Part shown: one piece after another, positions 25,365 to 34,566 of the stretch
Layout of the letters: every line of letters begins with the position of its first letter
Numbering within the stretch: the first letter of the stretch is position 1
Origin: Faecalicatena orotica
Lineage (GTDB): Bacteria; Bacillota; Clostridia; Lachnospirales; Lachnospiraceae
NCBI RefSeq assembly: GCF_003149245.1
Contig: NZ_QGDL01000018.1
Span: forward strand, 1-64,000
DNA length: 64,000 nt
Direction of reading: 5' to 3'
Notes under the pieces: generated by a model
Databases searched by the model: none
What the model was told of the DNA's origin: nothing
Seen by the model: only the letters and a program-made list of their open reading frames with translations
Position numbers and translations under genes: made by a program

Positions 25365-27947
25365 TTATATTATATGTCTTCCTGCCTTTAATTCTATTTT
25401 CTTCCCATCCGGTGTTTCTAAACACACGATACAGTTTGATGGAACATCAATATCAAAGACAGGCTTTCCAGCTTGTATTTTCCAACCACTTTTCACTATC
25501 CCGTACGGACTCATATATTCTGCATATGCTTCTTCTAAAAGGCTGTACGGATATGGCTTTATGAGAAATCGATTCTCCCCTGCAATACGTATACCCGCCA
25601 CATGTGAAAAAAGGAATTCACAGACTGCTCCTGGTGAATAATGGTTATATGACAGCTTTAGGGGATGTCCTGCCTCATCATATCCGTTATAATTTTCCCA
25701 TACCGTTGTAGCTCCCTGTTTTACCATCGCCATCCATCCGGGTTCTTCTGTATTTTTTAACATTTTATATGCGGTATCCAAATACCCGTTCTCTGCAAGA
25801 ACAGGAAGAATAAATGGTGTGGATAAGAACCCCGTACCAATTTTAAACGCCCTCTTTCTACAAACATCGTTTAAATGCCTTGCCACGTTTTCCTTTGTTT
25901 TCCCTTCAAGAAGCCCGAGGGTGAGAGGTCGAACCAGCTTTGCCTGCCTGTCTGCTGGGATATCATCATCCTGTACGAAGTGGTATAAATATGCCTGTCT
26001 GGCCCCTTCAGAATATTCTTCACATATTGCAGCATCATTCTCTTTTCCCGCTGCCTTCCACATTTCTGCGAGAAGCCTCATTGTATAATGCAGATATGCC
26101 GTATTCTCTTCTTGTTTCGGACGTACCAGCTCAGTTACAAAATCGTACTCTGCAACATCAGACGGCTCTGCCCATTCTCCCCAATGCATACCAGATTCTA
26201 TCAGATATTTACTATAGGGTGATTCCCCGATCAGCGTTGATTCGAACAACGATTTCATCGGGTGTCCGTCAGGAAGGTTGTAATAACTTTTGTCAGCAGT
26301 CATATGGATTACATACTGCATCCAGCCATGCATTAATTCAAAGTTTTCTATAATAAAAGAAGTGTCCCCATATAGTTTCCACAGTGTATAGGGAATAATC
26401 ACTGCTGCATCTGCCCAACCCACAGAACCATTCAGGGCATCCTGATTACTTAACTTCTGCACTTTCGGGCACACATTATCTACACGTCCGTCCTCTCTCT
26501 GGCAGTCCCTTACATCTTTGAGCCATTTCCGGTAAAACGCTGCTGTATCGGCAAAATATGCTGCGGTCCGTGCAAAAATCTGGGCATCTCCGGTCCAGCC
26601 AGCCTTTTCCCTTTGTGGACAATCTGTAGGAACATCAACAAAATTACTTTTCTGGCTCCATACGGTATTTTTTACGAACTGATTTATATTTTCATCAGAA
26701 CAGCAAAAGCTGCCTCCATATTCTATGTCTGAGTAAACTGCAACAGCAGTAAAATCTTCTGCCCTTATATTTTCCAGACCTTCTGCCAATGCATACCGAA
26801 AACCGGAATAGAAGAATTTGGGATAGTCAGGAGCACAACTGTCGTTAAAAATGATTTTTATTTGTTGTCTGATACTTTTGCCCCTCTCAGGAATTGTCGT
26901 AAAGTTAGATTGTGTAAGCTCTCCCTGATCCAGAGTTTCTCCCAATGTGAGTATTATTTTCTGTCCTTTCCCGGCACGGCCGCGGAATAAGATATAGCCA
27001 GCCATATTCTGCCCAAAATCCAGTATTGTCTTCCCCGTTGGCGTCCTGATGATTTCAGGAGTAAAGCATTCATGCTCTTTTACCACAGGAGCATTGGAAG
27101 CAGTTGGGCAACAGTCTGTATGCACAATTTTGGCTTTTTCTGAAAAACCGGGCTCATAGCGGCAGTCAATTTTAATGCCGTCTTTCAAATCATTTTCCCT
27201 TACCGGACCATCATTACACCATTCAAAAGAATCATCTGTACCGATGACTTCTCTTCTCCCGTCATCATATGTGATTTCCAGCTGGGCAAACAGCTTTGTC
27301 TGATTTCCGAAAAAATATTCTTCCCCATCATAGCCGAGCTTCCCCTTATACCATCCGTCACCCGTTACAAAAATTATTGCATTCTCTTCTGCAAGCATAT
27401 CTGTCACATCATAAGTCTGATAATACAAATGTTTATCATACTGGGTACATCCAGGTGCCAGTACAATATCCCCCACACGTTTTCCATTCAGGTAAGCCTC
27501 ATAAATTCCGTGAGCTGTGGCATAGAGCCTTGCTTTTTTCACCTCTCCATGAAGAGAGAAATTTTTCCTGTAATAATCAGCAGGTAACCGCTCTTTTTTA
27601 TCTGTATTAACCCCGCTGATCCATTGTGCTTTCCAGTCTGATATCTCCAGCAATCCGATTTCAAACATTTGTTTACTGCTCCATTCCCCTGGAACTCCAT
27701 TCTCATCATACAGGCGAACACTCCACATTACTATGTCACGGCTGCTTGTTGTCCCCTCATAAACGGCATGCATGGATGAAGAAGATACAATCCCTGTATT
27801 CCAATCAGGCTTCCCGTTTAAACTCGTCCTTATCTCATAGGCAGTCTGCCGTATTCCCCCCGATGCATTCCATGTGAGCAAAGGATTCTGTATATCAATT
27901 CCTATTGGATTATTTAAATATGCGCATCTTAATCTTGTTGCTTTCAT
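25365..27947 (-). CDS. GH78 alpha-L-rhamnosidase (860 aa)
   Basis: Full-length GH78 architecture. N-terminal beta-sandwich domains (starting NPIGIDIQNPLLTWNA; rhamnosidase N-domain from about 130, YLNGKRVGD) are followed by the (alpha/alpha)6 barrel. Catalytic acid motif DCPQREKAGWTGDAQ (442-455, Glu447) and the downstream MHWGEWAEPSD element. It cleaves terminal alpha-L-rhamnose from glycosides. No signal peptide, so it acts in the cytoplasm on imported glycosides. The start has GGAGGCAGATA upstream. It is divergent from the AraC gene at 28030 with 82 bp between them holding tandem repeats, so that regulator probably controls it together with the GPH-GH78-GH1 operon. Confidence 0.9.
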   Translation of the reverse strand: MKATRLRCAYLNNPIGIDIQNPLLTWNASGGIRQTAYEIRTSLNGKPDWNTGIVSSSSMHAVYEGTTSSRDIVMWSVRLYDENGVPGEWSSKQMFEIGLLEISDWKAQWISGVNTDKKERLPADYYRKNFSLHGEVKKARLYATAHGIYEAYLNGKRVGDIVLAPGCTQYDKHLYYQTYDVTDMLAEENAIIFVTGDGWYKGKLGYDGEEYFFGNQTKLFAQLEITYDDGRREVIGTDDSFEWCNDGPVRENDLKDGIKIDCRYEPGFSEKAKIVHTDCCPTASNAPVVKEHECFTPEIIRTPTGKTILDFGQNMAGYILFRGRAGKGQKIILTLGETLDQGELTQSNFTTIPERGKSIRQQIKIIFNDSCAPDYPKFFYSGFRYALAEGLENIRAEDFTAVAVYSDIEYGGSFCCSDENINQFVKNTVWSQKSNFVDVPTDCPQREKAGWTGDAQIFARTAAYFADTAAFYRKWLKDVRDCQREDGRVDNVCPKVQKLSNQDALNGSVGWADAAVIIPYTLWKLYGDTSFIIENFELMHGWMQYVIHMTADKSYYNLPDGHPMKSLFESTLIGESPYSKYLIESGMHWGEWAEPSDVAEYDFVTELVRPKQEENTAYLHYTMRLLAEMWKAAGKENDAAICEEYSEGARQAYLYHFVQDDDIPADRQAKLVRPLTLGLLEGKTKENVARHLNDVCRKRAFKIGTGFLSTPFILPVLAENGYLDTAYKMLKNTEEPGWMAMVKQGATTVWENYNGYDEAGHPLKLSYNHYSPGAVCEFLFSHVAGIRIAGENRFLIKPYPYSLLEEAYAEYMSPYGIVKSGWKIQAGKPVFDIDVPSNCIVCLETPDGKKIELKAGRHII

Positions 27948-27966
27948 TATCTGCCTCCTTATTTGT

Positions 27967-28004
27967 AACTATTGTATTTTTATCGGAACTATTATATATT
28001 TATC
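27967..28004. promoter_or_regulatory. Tandem 18-bp repeats between AraC and GH78 genes
   Basis: AACTATTGTATTTTTATC (27967-27984) and AACTATTATATATTTATC (27987-28004) match at 16 of 18 positions with a 20-bp period, a typical AraC operator layout. They sit in the 82-bp divergent intergenic region. Confidence 0.6.
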
Positions 28005-28029
28005 TTATCACTATATCAGGAGGTCTTCT

Positions 28030-29247
28030 ATGGATTTAACCTATATTTCCCGGCTATGCACCCATATTTATCAGTTTTCCAGTATTCCTTTATTTTTCTA
28101 TGATGCGGAACAGAAATGCTTATTTCCACAAACTGACCAAATGTTACTGGAGCCGACCTCTTTTTCTCTTCAGAAGCTAATAGCGCCTTTTGTTCCCGGA
28201 CTTTTTAGTCTCGCTGAAAATCCCGGATATTTATTATCTAACTCTAACTTCTATATTGGTATCGTTAAAATACCTTCTGCCAGCGGATGCCTGATTACAG
28301 GGCCGGTTATCAGCACGCCCATGAGTAGGAGCAATATTAAATACATTATACGTGAATGTATGATTTCACTTGAACATGAGGAAAGCATTGCGAATTTCTT
28401 CCAGACTCTTCCCAGGTTTAGCATGCAGCACTTTTTTGAGCTTCTTTTACTGCAGCACTTTTTATTTAATGGGGAATCCCTTGACGTATACGAACATTTC
28501 CACTTGAAAGTATCCGGACATTCCAAATTTCTGGAGAGGCATACAGAGAGTTCCTGTCAGGCGAAAGAGGAACAGCTGTTTCATCACTCTTATGAACGGG
28601 AGATGCAGATGCTGAAATATGTAGAATCAGGGAATTTACAAGGCATCTTAAGCCTGAAAAACGCGTTTACTGATTCTACTCCCGGCATACTCGCCGACAC
28701 ACCGCTTAGGCAGGCCAAAAACGAATTCATAGCAGCTATCGCCCTTGTTACAAGGAGTTCTATAAAGGGTGGGCTTGGTATTGAAGAAGCATACCAGTTA
28801 AGTGACACTTATATTCAGGAAATTGAAACCTATCGGAATGTTGATGCCGTTTACCGTACATTTCTTTCCATGTATAAGGATTTCACAGAACGTGTAGCAA
28901 ACAGTAAAATACCAGAAGGAGTCTCAAGGCAGATGTATTCCTGCATTCAGTTTGTTCAGGAGCATACTAATGAACATATCAGTGTAGCTGATGTTGCAGA
29001 ACATATACGGCGCAGCCGTTCCTACACTTCTTCCAGATTTAGCGCTGAGATGGGATTTACATTAAATTCATTTATTATGGCCTGTAAACTGGAAGAAGCA
29101 AAGAGCCTGCTCTGGCACTCAGATAAAAGCCTTGGGGAAATCAGTAATTATCTTTGCTTTTCCAGCCAGTCCCACTTTCAAAAGGCTTTTAAACAGAAGT
29201 ACCATATCACTCCTAATGAATACCGTAATCAGATGAAGCAGGATTAA
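28030..29247 (+). CDS. AraC-family regulator of the rhamnoside locus
   Basis: 405 residues from the ATG at 28030, chosen because CAGGAGGTCTTCT precedes it; an in-frame upstream extension would run through the divergent promoter. Residues 1-150 form a sensor-like domain seen in many Lachnospiraceae AraC proteins (a GPVI-type segment near 90). A helical middle region follows, then two helix-turn-helix motifs at the C-terminus (ISVADVAEHIRRSRSYTSSRFSAEMG and QSHFQKAFKQKYHITPNEYR). It lies between a divergent GH78 gene and a convergent GPH-GH78-GH1 operon, so it is most likely the local activator responding to a rhamnosyl glycoside or rhamnose. The last 4 bp overlap the GH1 gene. Confidence 0.88.
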   Translation: MDLTYISRLCTHIYQFSSIPLFFYDAEQKCLFPQTDQMLLEPTSFSLQKLIAPFVPGLFSLAENPGYLLSNSNFYIGIVKIPSASGCLITGPVISTPMSRSNIKYIIRECMISLEHEESIANFFQTLPRFSMQHFFELLLLQHFLFNGESLDVYEHFHLKVSGHSKFLERHTESSCQAKEEQLFHHSYEREMQMLKYVESGNLQGILSLKNAFTDSTPGILADTPLRQAKNEFIAAIALVTRSSIKGGLGIEEAYQLSDTYIQEIETYRNVDAVYRTFLSMYKDFTERVANSKIPEGVSRQMYSCIQFVQEHTNEHISVADVAEHIRRSRSYTSSRFSAEMGFTLNSFIMACKLEEAKSLLWHSDKSLGEISNYLCFSSQSHFQKAFKQKYHITPNEYRNQMKQD

Positions 29248-30506
29248 TTTTTGTATTGCCGGGCAATCTCTCCGAGGCTGGAAAAGCTCGGCTTCGGAGT
29301 TCTTTTCTGAGTTCTGCGGTCCACGGCTATCAATCCGAAAGTCTGTGTATACCCCATATTCCACTCAAAATTATCAAGCAGTGACCAATGCATATACCCG
29401 AGAACATTTATTCCACTTTCTATGCATTGCTTCACTCCGTCAAGTGCCTCCCTGATAAATGCAACCCGCTCTGTATCATCGGCAGTAGCAATTCCATTTT
29501 CCGTTACAATAACAGGCTTTTTCCAGTCCTGGGCCACACGCATAATTACATGCCCAAGTGCCTGCGGATAATATTCATAGCCTGCCATAGTGAGTTTTCC
29601 CTGTGCAGGTCTGGTTTTTCCATCTTTTGTGATAATTTTTCTTGTATAGTTTTGGATTCCGATAAAATCATCCTCTGCCACAGCTGGCAGATAATGGCGG
29701 AAATCCTCATCCCATTCCCTCTGGGCGGCAGCCTTCCCACCCTCTTCATATTGATAATCAAACAGAGAAAAGGTCATACCGACTTTCGTTTCAGGAGATT
29801 TCTTTTTTATTGCTTTTCTAGCTGCCATATGGGCTTTTCTGACGATTTCATCTCCATGCGGTGTTCTCATGGAAATAAATGGCTGTACCTTTTGCGGCTC
29901 TGTTTCAAATACGTCTCCGAGGTTCTTCATATAGCTTTCCATAAATTGCGCCTGATCTGTATTAATTCCTATCTGGAGTTCAGAAGGCTCCATCGATTGC
30001 ATGATCTTTGCAATCTGAATTCCCATATTTGCCTCGTTTATTGTACATACATACGGGATCAGAGGGCCTACATGCTCCATCACATAACTGCAGTAGCCGG
30101 CAAACAATTCCGCAGTCATATCATTTTCCCATCCGCCCATTGCTGTCAGCCACTTTGGTGACGAAAAATGGTGCATCGTGACTATTGGAATCAGACCGTT
30201 TTTATGACAGCACTCCAGCACATTTTTGTAGTGTTCTATCTCCTGAAACTGAAAGTCCCCCCGGCGTGGCTCTATCCGCGCCCACTCTATCGAAAAGCGG
30301 TATGCCTGATAACCGGCCTCCGCCATTCTGCTTATATCCTCTTCAAATCTGTTGTAATGATCTGCCGCATCCAGAGACGGTTCATTATATACAGACCCCT
30401 TCATCTGCTCCATTGCCCAGCAGTCACTATAAATATTGTTTCCTTCAACCTGATGTGCCGACGTAGACGCACCTATAAAAAATGTTTCTTTCTGATTCAT
30501 ATTCAT
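29244..30506 (-). CDS. GH1 beta-glucosidase or phospho-glycosidase-type enzyme (420 aa)
   Basis: Family 1 glycoside hydrolase with intact catalytic pair: acid/base Glu158 in CTINEAN and nucleophile Glu336 in IVTENGIAT, plus MHHFSSPKW near 111 and HWSLLDNFEWNMGY near the C-terminus. No signal peptide. It overlaps the upstream GH78 gene by 4 bp (ATGA), so the two are coupled: rhamnose would be removed first, then the inner beta-glucoside cleaved. The second GH1 of the window (53837-55105) is a clear paralogue, sharing for example EWARIEP and PIVTMHHFSSPKW. It lacks an adjacent PTS, and a GPH symporter supplies the locus, so an unphosphorylated substrate is more likely. Confidence 0.9.
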   Translation of the reverse strand: MNMNQKETFFIGASTSAHQVEGNNIYSDCWAMEQMKGSVYNEPSLDAADHYNRFEEDISRMAEAGYQAYRFSIEWARIEPRRGDFQFQEIEHYKNVLECCHKNGLIPIVTMHHFSSPKWLTAMGGWENDMTAELFAGYCSYVMEHVGPLIPYVCTINEANMGIQIAKIMQSMEPSELQIGINTDQAQFMESYMKNLGDVFETEPQKVQPFISMRTPHGDEIVRKAHMAARKAIKKKSPETKVGMTFSLFDYQYEEGGKAAAQREWDEDFRHYLPAVAEDDFIGIQNYTRKIITKDGKTRPAQGKLTMAGYEYYPQALGHVIMRVAQDWKKPVIVTENGIATADDTERVAFIREALDGVKQCIESGINVLGYMHWSLLDNFEWNMGYTQTFGLIAVDRRTQKRTPKPSFSSLGEIARQYKN

Positions 30507-32752
30507 ACATCCCTTTCATTTATATCTGACAGATATTCATATTTTCCTTCCCTTGTTTCATGGACTTCTCCATTTGGAAGGGTAATCCTCGTGTTAACCG
30601 GAGTTTGAATGTGAAAGTATACCTGATCATCCCGGTACTCCCATGCCACACTTATCTCTCCTGCTGCCGAATGATAACTGCCTGAAACTTTCCCAAGCCG
30701 CCTGTCCGGATAGGGATGAATGGAAATCTCCTGATAACCCGGTTTTAAAGGTTTTATTCCTAAAATATACTGATAATAAAATGCGCCTACACTTCCGAAT
30801 GCATAATGATTAAAAGAGACCATATTGCCGGCACCCATTTTTTCTTCCTGAACTTTTCCATCCGGCTGCAGGGCATCCCAGCGCTCCCATGTTGTCGTTG
30901 CCCCCTGCCTTATCTGGTACATCCAGCCCGGACAGTCTTCCTGTAGCAGAAGATCATAGGCAAGCTTTGCTTCACCTGCGTCAGCTAAAAGCGGTAAAAT
31001 ATGCTGAGTGGTAAAAAATCCTGTCTGCATTCCCTGCTTTTTTACATTCTTAATAAATTTGCGAAAAACCTTTTTTTTCAGTGGACCATCCTTTAATACA
31101 AATTGCAGAGCCATAATGTATGCGGCCTGATCATCCGCCGCTGCTTTTCCGTTCGGCCTTATATACTTTCTAATATATGCCCTTCTGCTTCGCTCTGCCT
31201 GCTGTCGGTACCGTTCCTGTTCTTCCTGTTTTTCCATCATCCCGGCAGTCTCTGCAATTACATCTAAATCATGTATTACAAATGCGTTTGATACAGGGTT
31301 ATTATGCATCATCAGATATGACACACTTTTACCATAGGTAAGCCAGTCTCCGAGAGATATTCCCAGCCACAGGTTTCTTCGTCCCATTTTTCTGATTTCC
31401 GCTTCCACGAACAGTTTCATACTCTCATACTGCCGGATAAGAGTGCCCTCCTCGCCGTACTGTTGGTACAACATTTCAGGAATTAGTGTTACTGCATTTC
31501 CCCAGCCCAGCATACTGATCTTTCCTATTCCACCAGGCTCTGTTGCCGGAACTGTACCTCCTATGTACCCTTCTGTATTATCTTTCTGCCCCAGTTCCAT
31601 GTCCCTCATGAATTGTTTCCAGAATAGGCGCGTATCAAAATTGTAGCTTCCAGTCCTTGCAAATACATGGGCGTCACCTGTATAACCTTCACGTTCATCA
31701 CGCTGGGGGCAGTCTGTTGGTATTCCAACATAATTAGATTTTTGTCCCCAAACCTGATTCTCATATAATTTCTGTACAAGGACATGATCACAGTTAAAAT
31801 ATCCTGTACGTTTCATATCACTGTATACAGCATACGATTCAACAAGTCCGTCATAATAGGCAGTTCCAGTAATTTCGATATAACGGAAACCCATATAAGT
31901 AAATCTGGGACGGTAAACTTTCTTACTATTTCCTGCATGATAGATAATTTCTGCTTTTGCAGACCTGAGATTTTCCGTGTAGAGACTGCCATCTTCATTC
32001 AGGATTTCTCCGTGACGTATTACTACAGTTTCATCAGTCAGTTTCTCCGGATGTATTTCCACGATACCGGCAAAATTCTGTCCAAAATCCAATATTGTTT
32101 TATCCTTATATTTATAAACTTCCCTTATCGGCATGTGTTCCTGCACTCTGACATTACATTCTGCCGGAACTATCTCTGCCGGAATTCCTCCTTCATAGTT
32201 ATGGCATGTATATTTTTCAGCATCTTCTGCCATTAAGACTGAGGTATCATGAATCTCCTTATCCGCAAAATATTCCTCGCCATTATATAGGCCGGCATAT
32301 GAATAGGGAGATACCTCCTCTCGTGCAGAATCATCTGAAACCTTCTCCTGTCTTGTGCCATCTTCATATTCCAGTTCGAGAACCCATGCAATTTTAGGTG
32401 CATCTCCGTAAATCTTGTACTTTTTATGACAGGTAAACCATCCACAATACCAGCCTTGTGCCAGATAAGCTGTCAAAGAATTCTTTCCTTCATTCAGCAG
32501 TCGTGTCACATCAGTCGTCTGATATAAAACGCGGTGTGGATAATATGTATAACCGGGTGCCAGCATTGTATTCCCTGCTTTCTCACCATTTATCTCAATT
32601 TCATACATCCCCAGTGCTGTAGAAAACAAGTTAGCACGTACAAGTTTTTTTGTGATTTTAATATTCTGTAAAAATACATGTACGTTCCCTTCACGTTCTG
32701 TTTTTTTGGATTGAATAAATACTTCTCTCAGCCTTTTTTGTATATTGTTCAT
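30503..32752 (-). CDS. GH78 alpha-L-rhamnosidase, short N-terminus (749 aa)
   Basis: Second rhamnosidase of the window. It begins directly at the rhamnosidase N-domain (MYEIEINGEKAGNTMLAPGYT near 49), lacking the ~110-residue leading beta-sandwich of the 860-aa enzyme. Catalytic acid motif DCPQRDEREGYTGDAHVFAR (Glu353) is intact. Cytoplasmic, with no signal peptide. It follows the GPH symporter by 25 bp and overlaps the GH1 gene by 4 bp, making a symporter-rhamnosidase-glucosidase operon. Two GH78 enzymes under one regulator suggest different linkages or aglycones. It could also act on related deoxy-sugar glycosides. Confidence 0.88.
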   Translation of the reverse strand: MNNIQKRLREVFIQSKKTEREGNVHVFLQNIKITKKLVRANLFSTALGMYEIEINGEKAGNTMLAPGYTYYPHRVLYQTTDVTRLLNEGKNSLTAYLAQGWYCGWFTCHKKYKIYGDAPKIAWVLELEYEDGTRQEKVSDDSAREEVSPYSYAGLYNGEEYFADKEIHDTSVLMAEDAEKYTCHNYEGGIPAEIVPAECNVRVQEHMPIREVYKYKDKTILDFGQNFAGIVEIHPEKLTDETVVIRHGEILNEDGSLYTENLRSAKAEIIYHAGNSKKVYRPRFTYMGFRYIEITGTAYYDGLVESYAVYSDMKRTGYFNCDHVLVQKLYENQVWGQKSNYVGIPTDCPQRDEREGYTGDAHVFARTGSYNFDTRLFWKQFMRDMELGQKDNTEGYIGGTVPATEPGGIGKISMLGWGNAVTLIPEMLYQQYGEEGTLIRQYESMKLFVEAEIRKMGRRNLWLGISLGDWLTYGKSVSYLMMHNNPVSNAFVIHDLDVIAETAGMMEKQEEQERYRQQAERSRRAYIRKYIRPNGKAAADDQAAYIMALQFVLKDGPLKKKVFRKFIKNVKKQGMQTGFFTTQHILPLLADAGEAKLAYDLLLQEDCPGWMYQIRQGATTTWERWDALQPDGKVQEEKMGAGNMVSFNHYAFGSVGAFYYQYILGIKPLKPGYQEISIHPYPDRRLGKVSGSYHSAAGEISVAWEYRDDQVYFHIQTPVNTRITLPNGEVHETREGKYEYLSDINERDV

Positions 32753-32777
32753 AAATTTACCTTCTTTATACTAAGTC

Positions 32778-34181
32778 TTATTGTTTTCCCCGTCTTTCCT
32801 TCAGATCAGAAAGAATCTGTGCATATTTTCCTTCCAGATCATATTTTCGGAACAGGATGAACTGTACAGTAAATAGGGCCAGCGGAATATATATACTGAA
32901 CGCAAATATTGCAATGATTGCACTTTTGGGTTGTACGGCAAGTGATGGGTCATAGTTTCCCAGAGCAAGGAGCCAGCCAATTAACGCCCCGCCTATTCCG
33001 CCTGCTATCTTGCCTCCAAATGAACTTGCACTGTTCGTCATCCCTACCATCCGTTTCCCATACATCCATTCGTTATATTCTACACAATTATTGATCATTG
33101 GTCCGATCAGACACATTGGAATCATCGATGCAAAGGATGTAAAAATACCGCATCCTATACAGCTCACAATGCTGTATGGTGTGAATACCCTGACTGCGCA
33201 TGCAACGATTCCTATAAACGCACTGATATATGATGCTTTTGCCATACCAAACTTTTTCACCATTGGATTTACAGCAATAAATCCAAGGATAGTTGGAATT
33301 AGTCCTACTGCTCCTAAAAGTGCTACAAGGTTATCATTTCCTAGAACCCATTTTGCGTAATATACACTACTGGATGCGCTCAAACTTGCAAATATACCCA
33401 TGAACGCATTTGCTAATAGTGTGATAACCCAGTACTTATTTTTTACCAACAACCTAATTGCTTCCAGAAATGGCACATTTTCTTCTGGTACCATCTTTTC
33501 TTCGATTATGCCGGCCTCACTTACAACTGTTTCTTTTGTTTTTGCATATAAAACAATCAGTGCCCCGCCTATAATTACTGCAATAATAACTCCGTATTTA
33601 ATCCAGGCTGTCTGATCCCCGCCCAGCATGTTTGTAAGCGGTATTGTAAGCATTGCCAGTATCATTCCTATGAGATACGAGAAAATAGCCCTTACAATTC
33701 CCATCTTCCCTCTTTCTTCGAGGCTCCTCGTTCTGATTGACTGCAGTGATGTATACGGTATGGCAATTGCTGTATACACGACAGCAGATAATAATATATT
33801 TGTAAGGAATGCATATCCAAGCTGTACATCCGGGCCAGCATGGGGGACTGTAAACATTAGTATTGCAATCAGGGCCGCAGGAAACAGCATAATCTTAAAC
33901 CACGGACGGCATTTCTCTCCTGATTTAAATTTAGCGCTATCCATAATTTTCCCCATAATCAAATCTGTAAATCCATCCAGTACTTTACTGAGAAGCAATA
34001 CGGTTGCAACTGCTCCCGCAGCCATTCCAACTTTATCCGTATAGAAATATGTCATTTGCCCCACGATGCCTGCCAAACCATTTAAAGCCAGCATTCCGAC
34101 ACCATCTCCAATATAATCGGAAGTTCGCATCGTCTTTTGCACACCCATACTGTCGAGCCCTAATTCTTTCTTCTTTCCCAT
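32778..34181 (-). CDS. GPH-family sugar:cation symporter (rhamnoside locus)
   Basis: 467 residues with about 12 transmembrane helices of the glycoside-pentoside-hexuronide family. The conserved loop (LLSKVLDGFTDLIMGKIMDS near 63, then GEKCRPWF) and the central charged loop (about 220-240) are present. First gene of the operon with GH78 and GH1. It should import an intact rhamnosyl-glycoside by Na+ or H+ coupling for cytoplasmic cleavage. Its promoter region contains a TATAAT at 34246-34251 and an upstream similar block 20 bp away (34262-34279) resembling the repeats at 27967-28004. Confidence 0.9.
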   Translation of the reverse strand: MGKKKELGLDSMGVQKTMRTSDYIGDGVGMLALNGLAGIVGQMTYFYTDKVGMAAGAVATVLLLSKVLDGFTDLIMGKIMDSAKFKSGEKCRPWFKIMLFPAALIAILMFTVPHAGPDVQLGYAFLTNILLSAVVYTAIAIPYTSLQSIRTRSLEERGKMGIVRAIFSYLIGMILAMLTIPLTNMLGGDQTAWIKYGVIIAVIIGGALIVLYAKTKETVVSEAGIIEEKMVPEENVPFLEAIRLLVKNKYWVITLLANAFMGIFASLSASSSVYYAKWVLGNDNLVALLGAVGLIPTILGFIAVNPMVKKFGMAKASYISAFIGIVACAVRVFTPYSIVSCIGCGIFTSFASMIPMCLIGPMINNCVEYNEWMYGKRMVGMTNSASSFGGKIAGGIGGALIGWLLALGNYDPSLAVQPKSAIIAIFAFSIYIPLALFTVQFILFRKYDLEGKYAQILSDLKERRGKQ

Positions 34182-34241
34182 TTTTCCTCTCCTTTTGTAT
34201 TCTTTTCTGATTTATGCTTATATTACCATGCTGAAAAGGAA

Positions 34242-34279
34242 ATGTATTATACATTTAAACACTAAATTATATTTTTATT
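34242..34279 (-). promoter_or_regulatory. Promoter and candidate AraC sites of the GPH-GH78-GH1 operon
   Basis: Minus-strand AATAAAAATATAATTTAG (RC of 34262-34279) matches the repeat GATAAAAATACAATAGTT of the GH78/AraC region at 12 of 18 positions. A second TATAAT-containing block follows 20 bp downstream, and its TATAAT (34246-34251) is the likely -10. No good -35 is seen, as expected for an activated promoter. Confidence 0.35.
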
Positions 34280-34305
34280 AATCAATATGATATAAATCAA
34301 TAAAT

Positions 34306-34341
34306 CCCCGCATCAGAAAACGAACACTCTCTGATACGGGG
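34306..34341 (-). terminator. Hairpin downstream of the adenine deaminase region
   Basis: CCCCGTATCAGA / TCTGATGCGGGG (one G-U-type mismatch) with an 11- to 12-nt loop, followed on the minus strand by ATTTATTGATTTAT. It lies between the adenine deaminase region and the GPH promoter. Confidence 0.6.
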
Positions 34342-34345
34342 ATTA

Positions 34346-34566
34346 TTTTAATCACTTATTTATCTGCCGGAATCTCAATTACAAGGTCAGACAGTGGAAA
34401 TGCCACACACGGATGGATAAATCTTCATCCTCAATGTCCAGAAACACATTTAGGTACTGGCCTGCCTGAAAATAGGCGCATTCTGTAGTCCCGTGTGACG
34501 GGTCGGGAACAACAAAGTTTGCGGAGCCGCTGACCCTGCTTTTATCTGCAATAAAAAAGAAGCACC
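34346..34566 (-). pseudogene. Possible decayed coding remnant downstream of adenine deaminase
   Basis: This ~220-bp stretch reads on the minus strand as a protein-like segment without a start (ANFVVPDPSHGTTECAYFQ, then GQYLNVFLDIEDEDLSI). It is cut by a stop unless a +1 shift is allowed, after which HPCVAFPLSDLVIEIPADK runs to a stop. Family not identified. It could be the tail of a deleted gene or just an open stretch. The rest of the 385-bp gap holds the hairpin at 34306-34341 and the GPH promoter. Confidence 0.35.
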
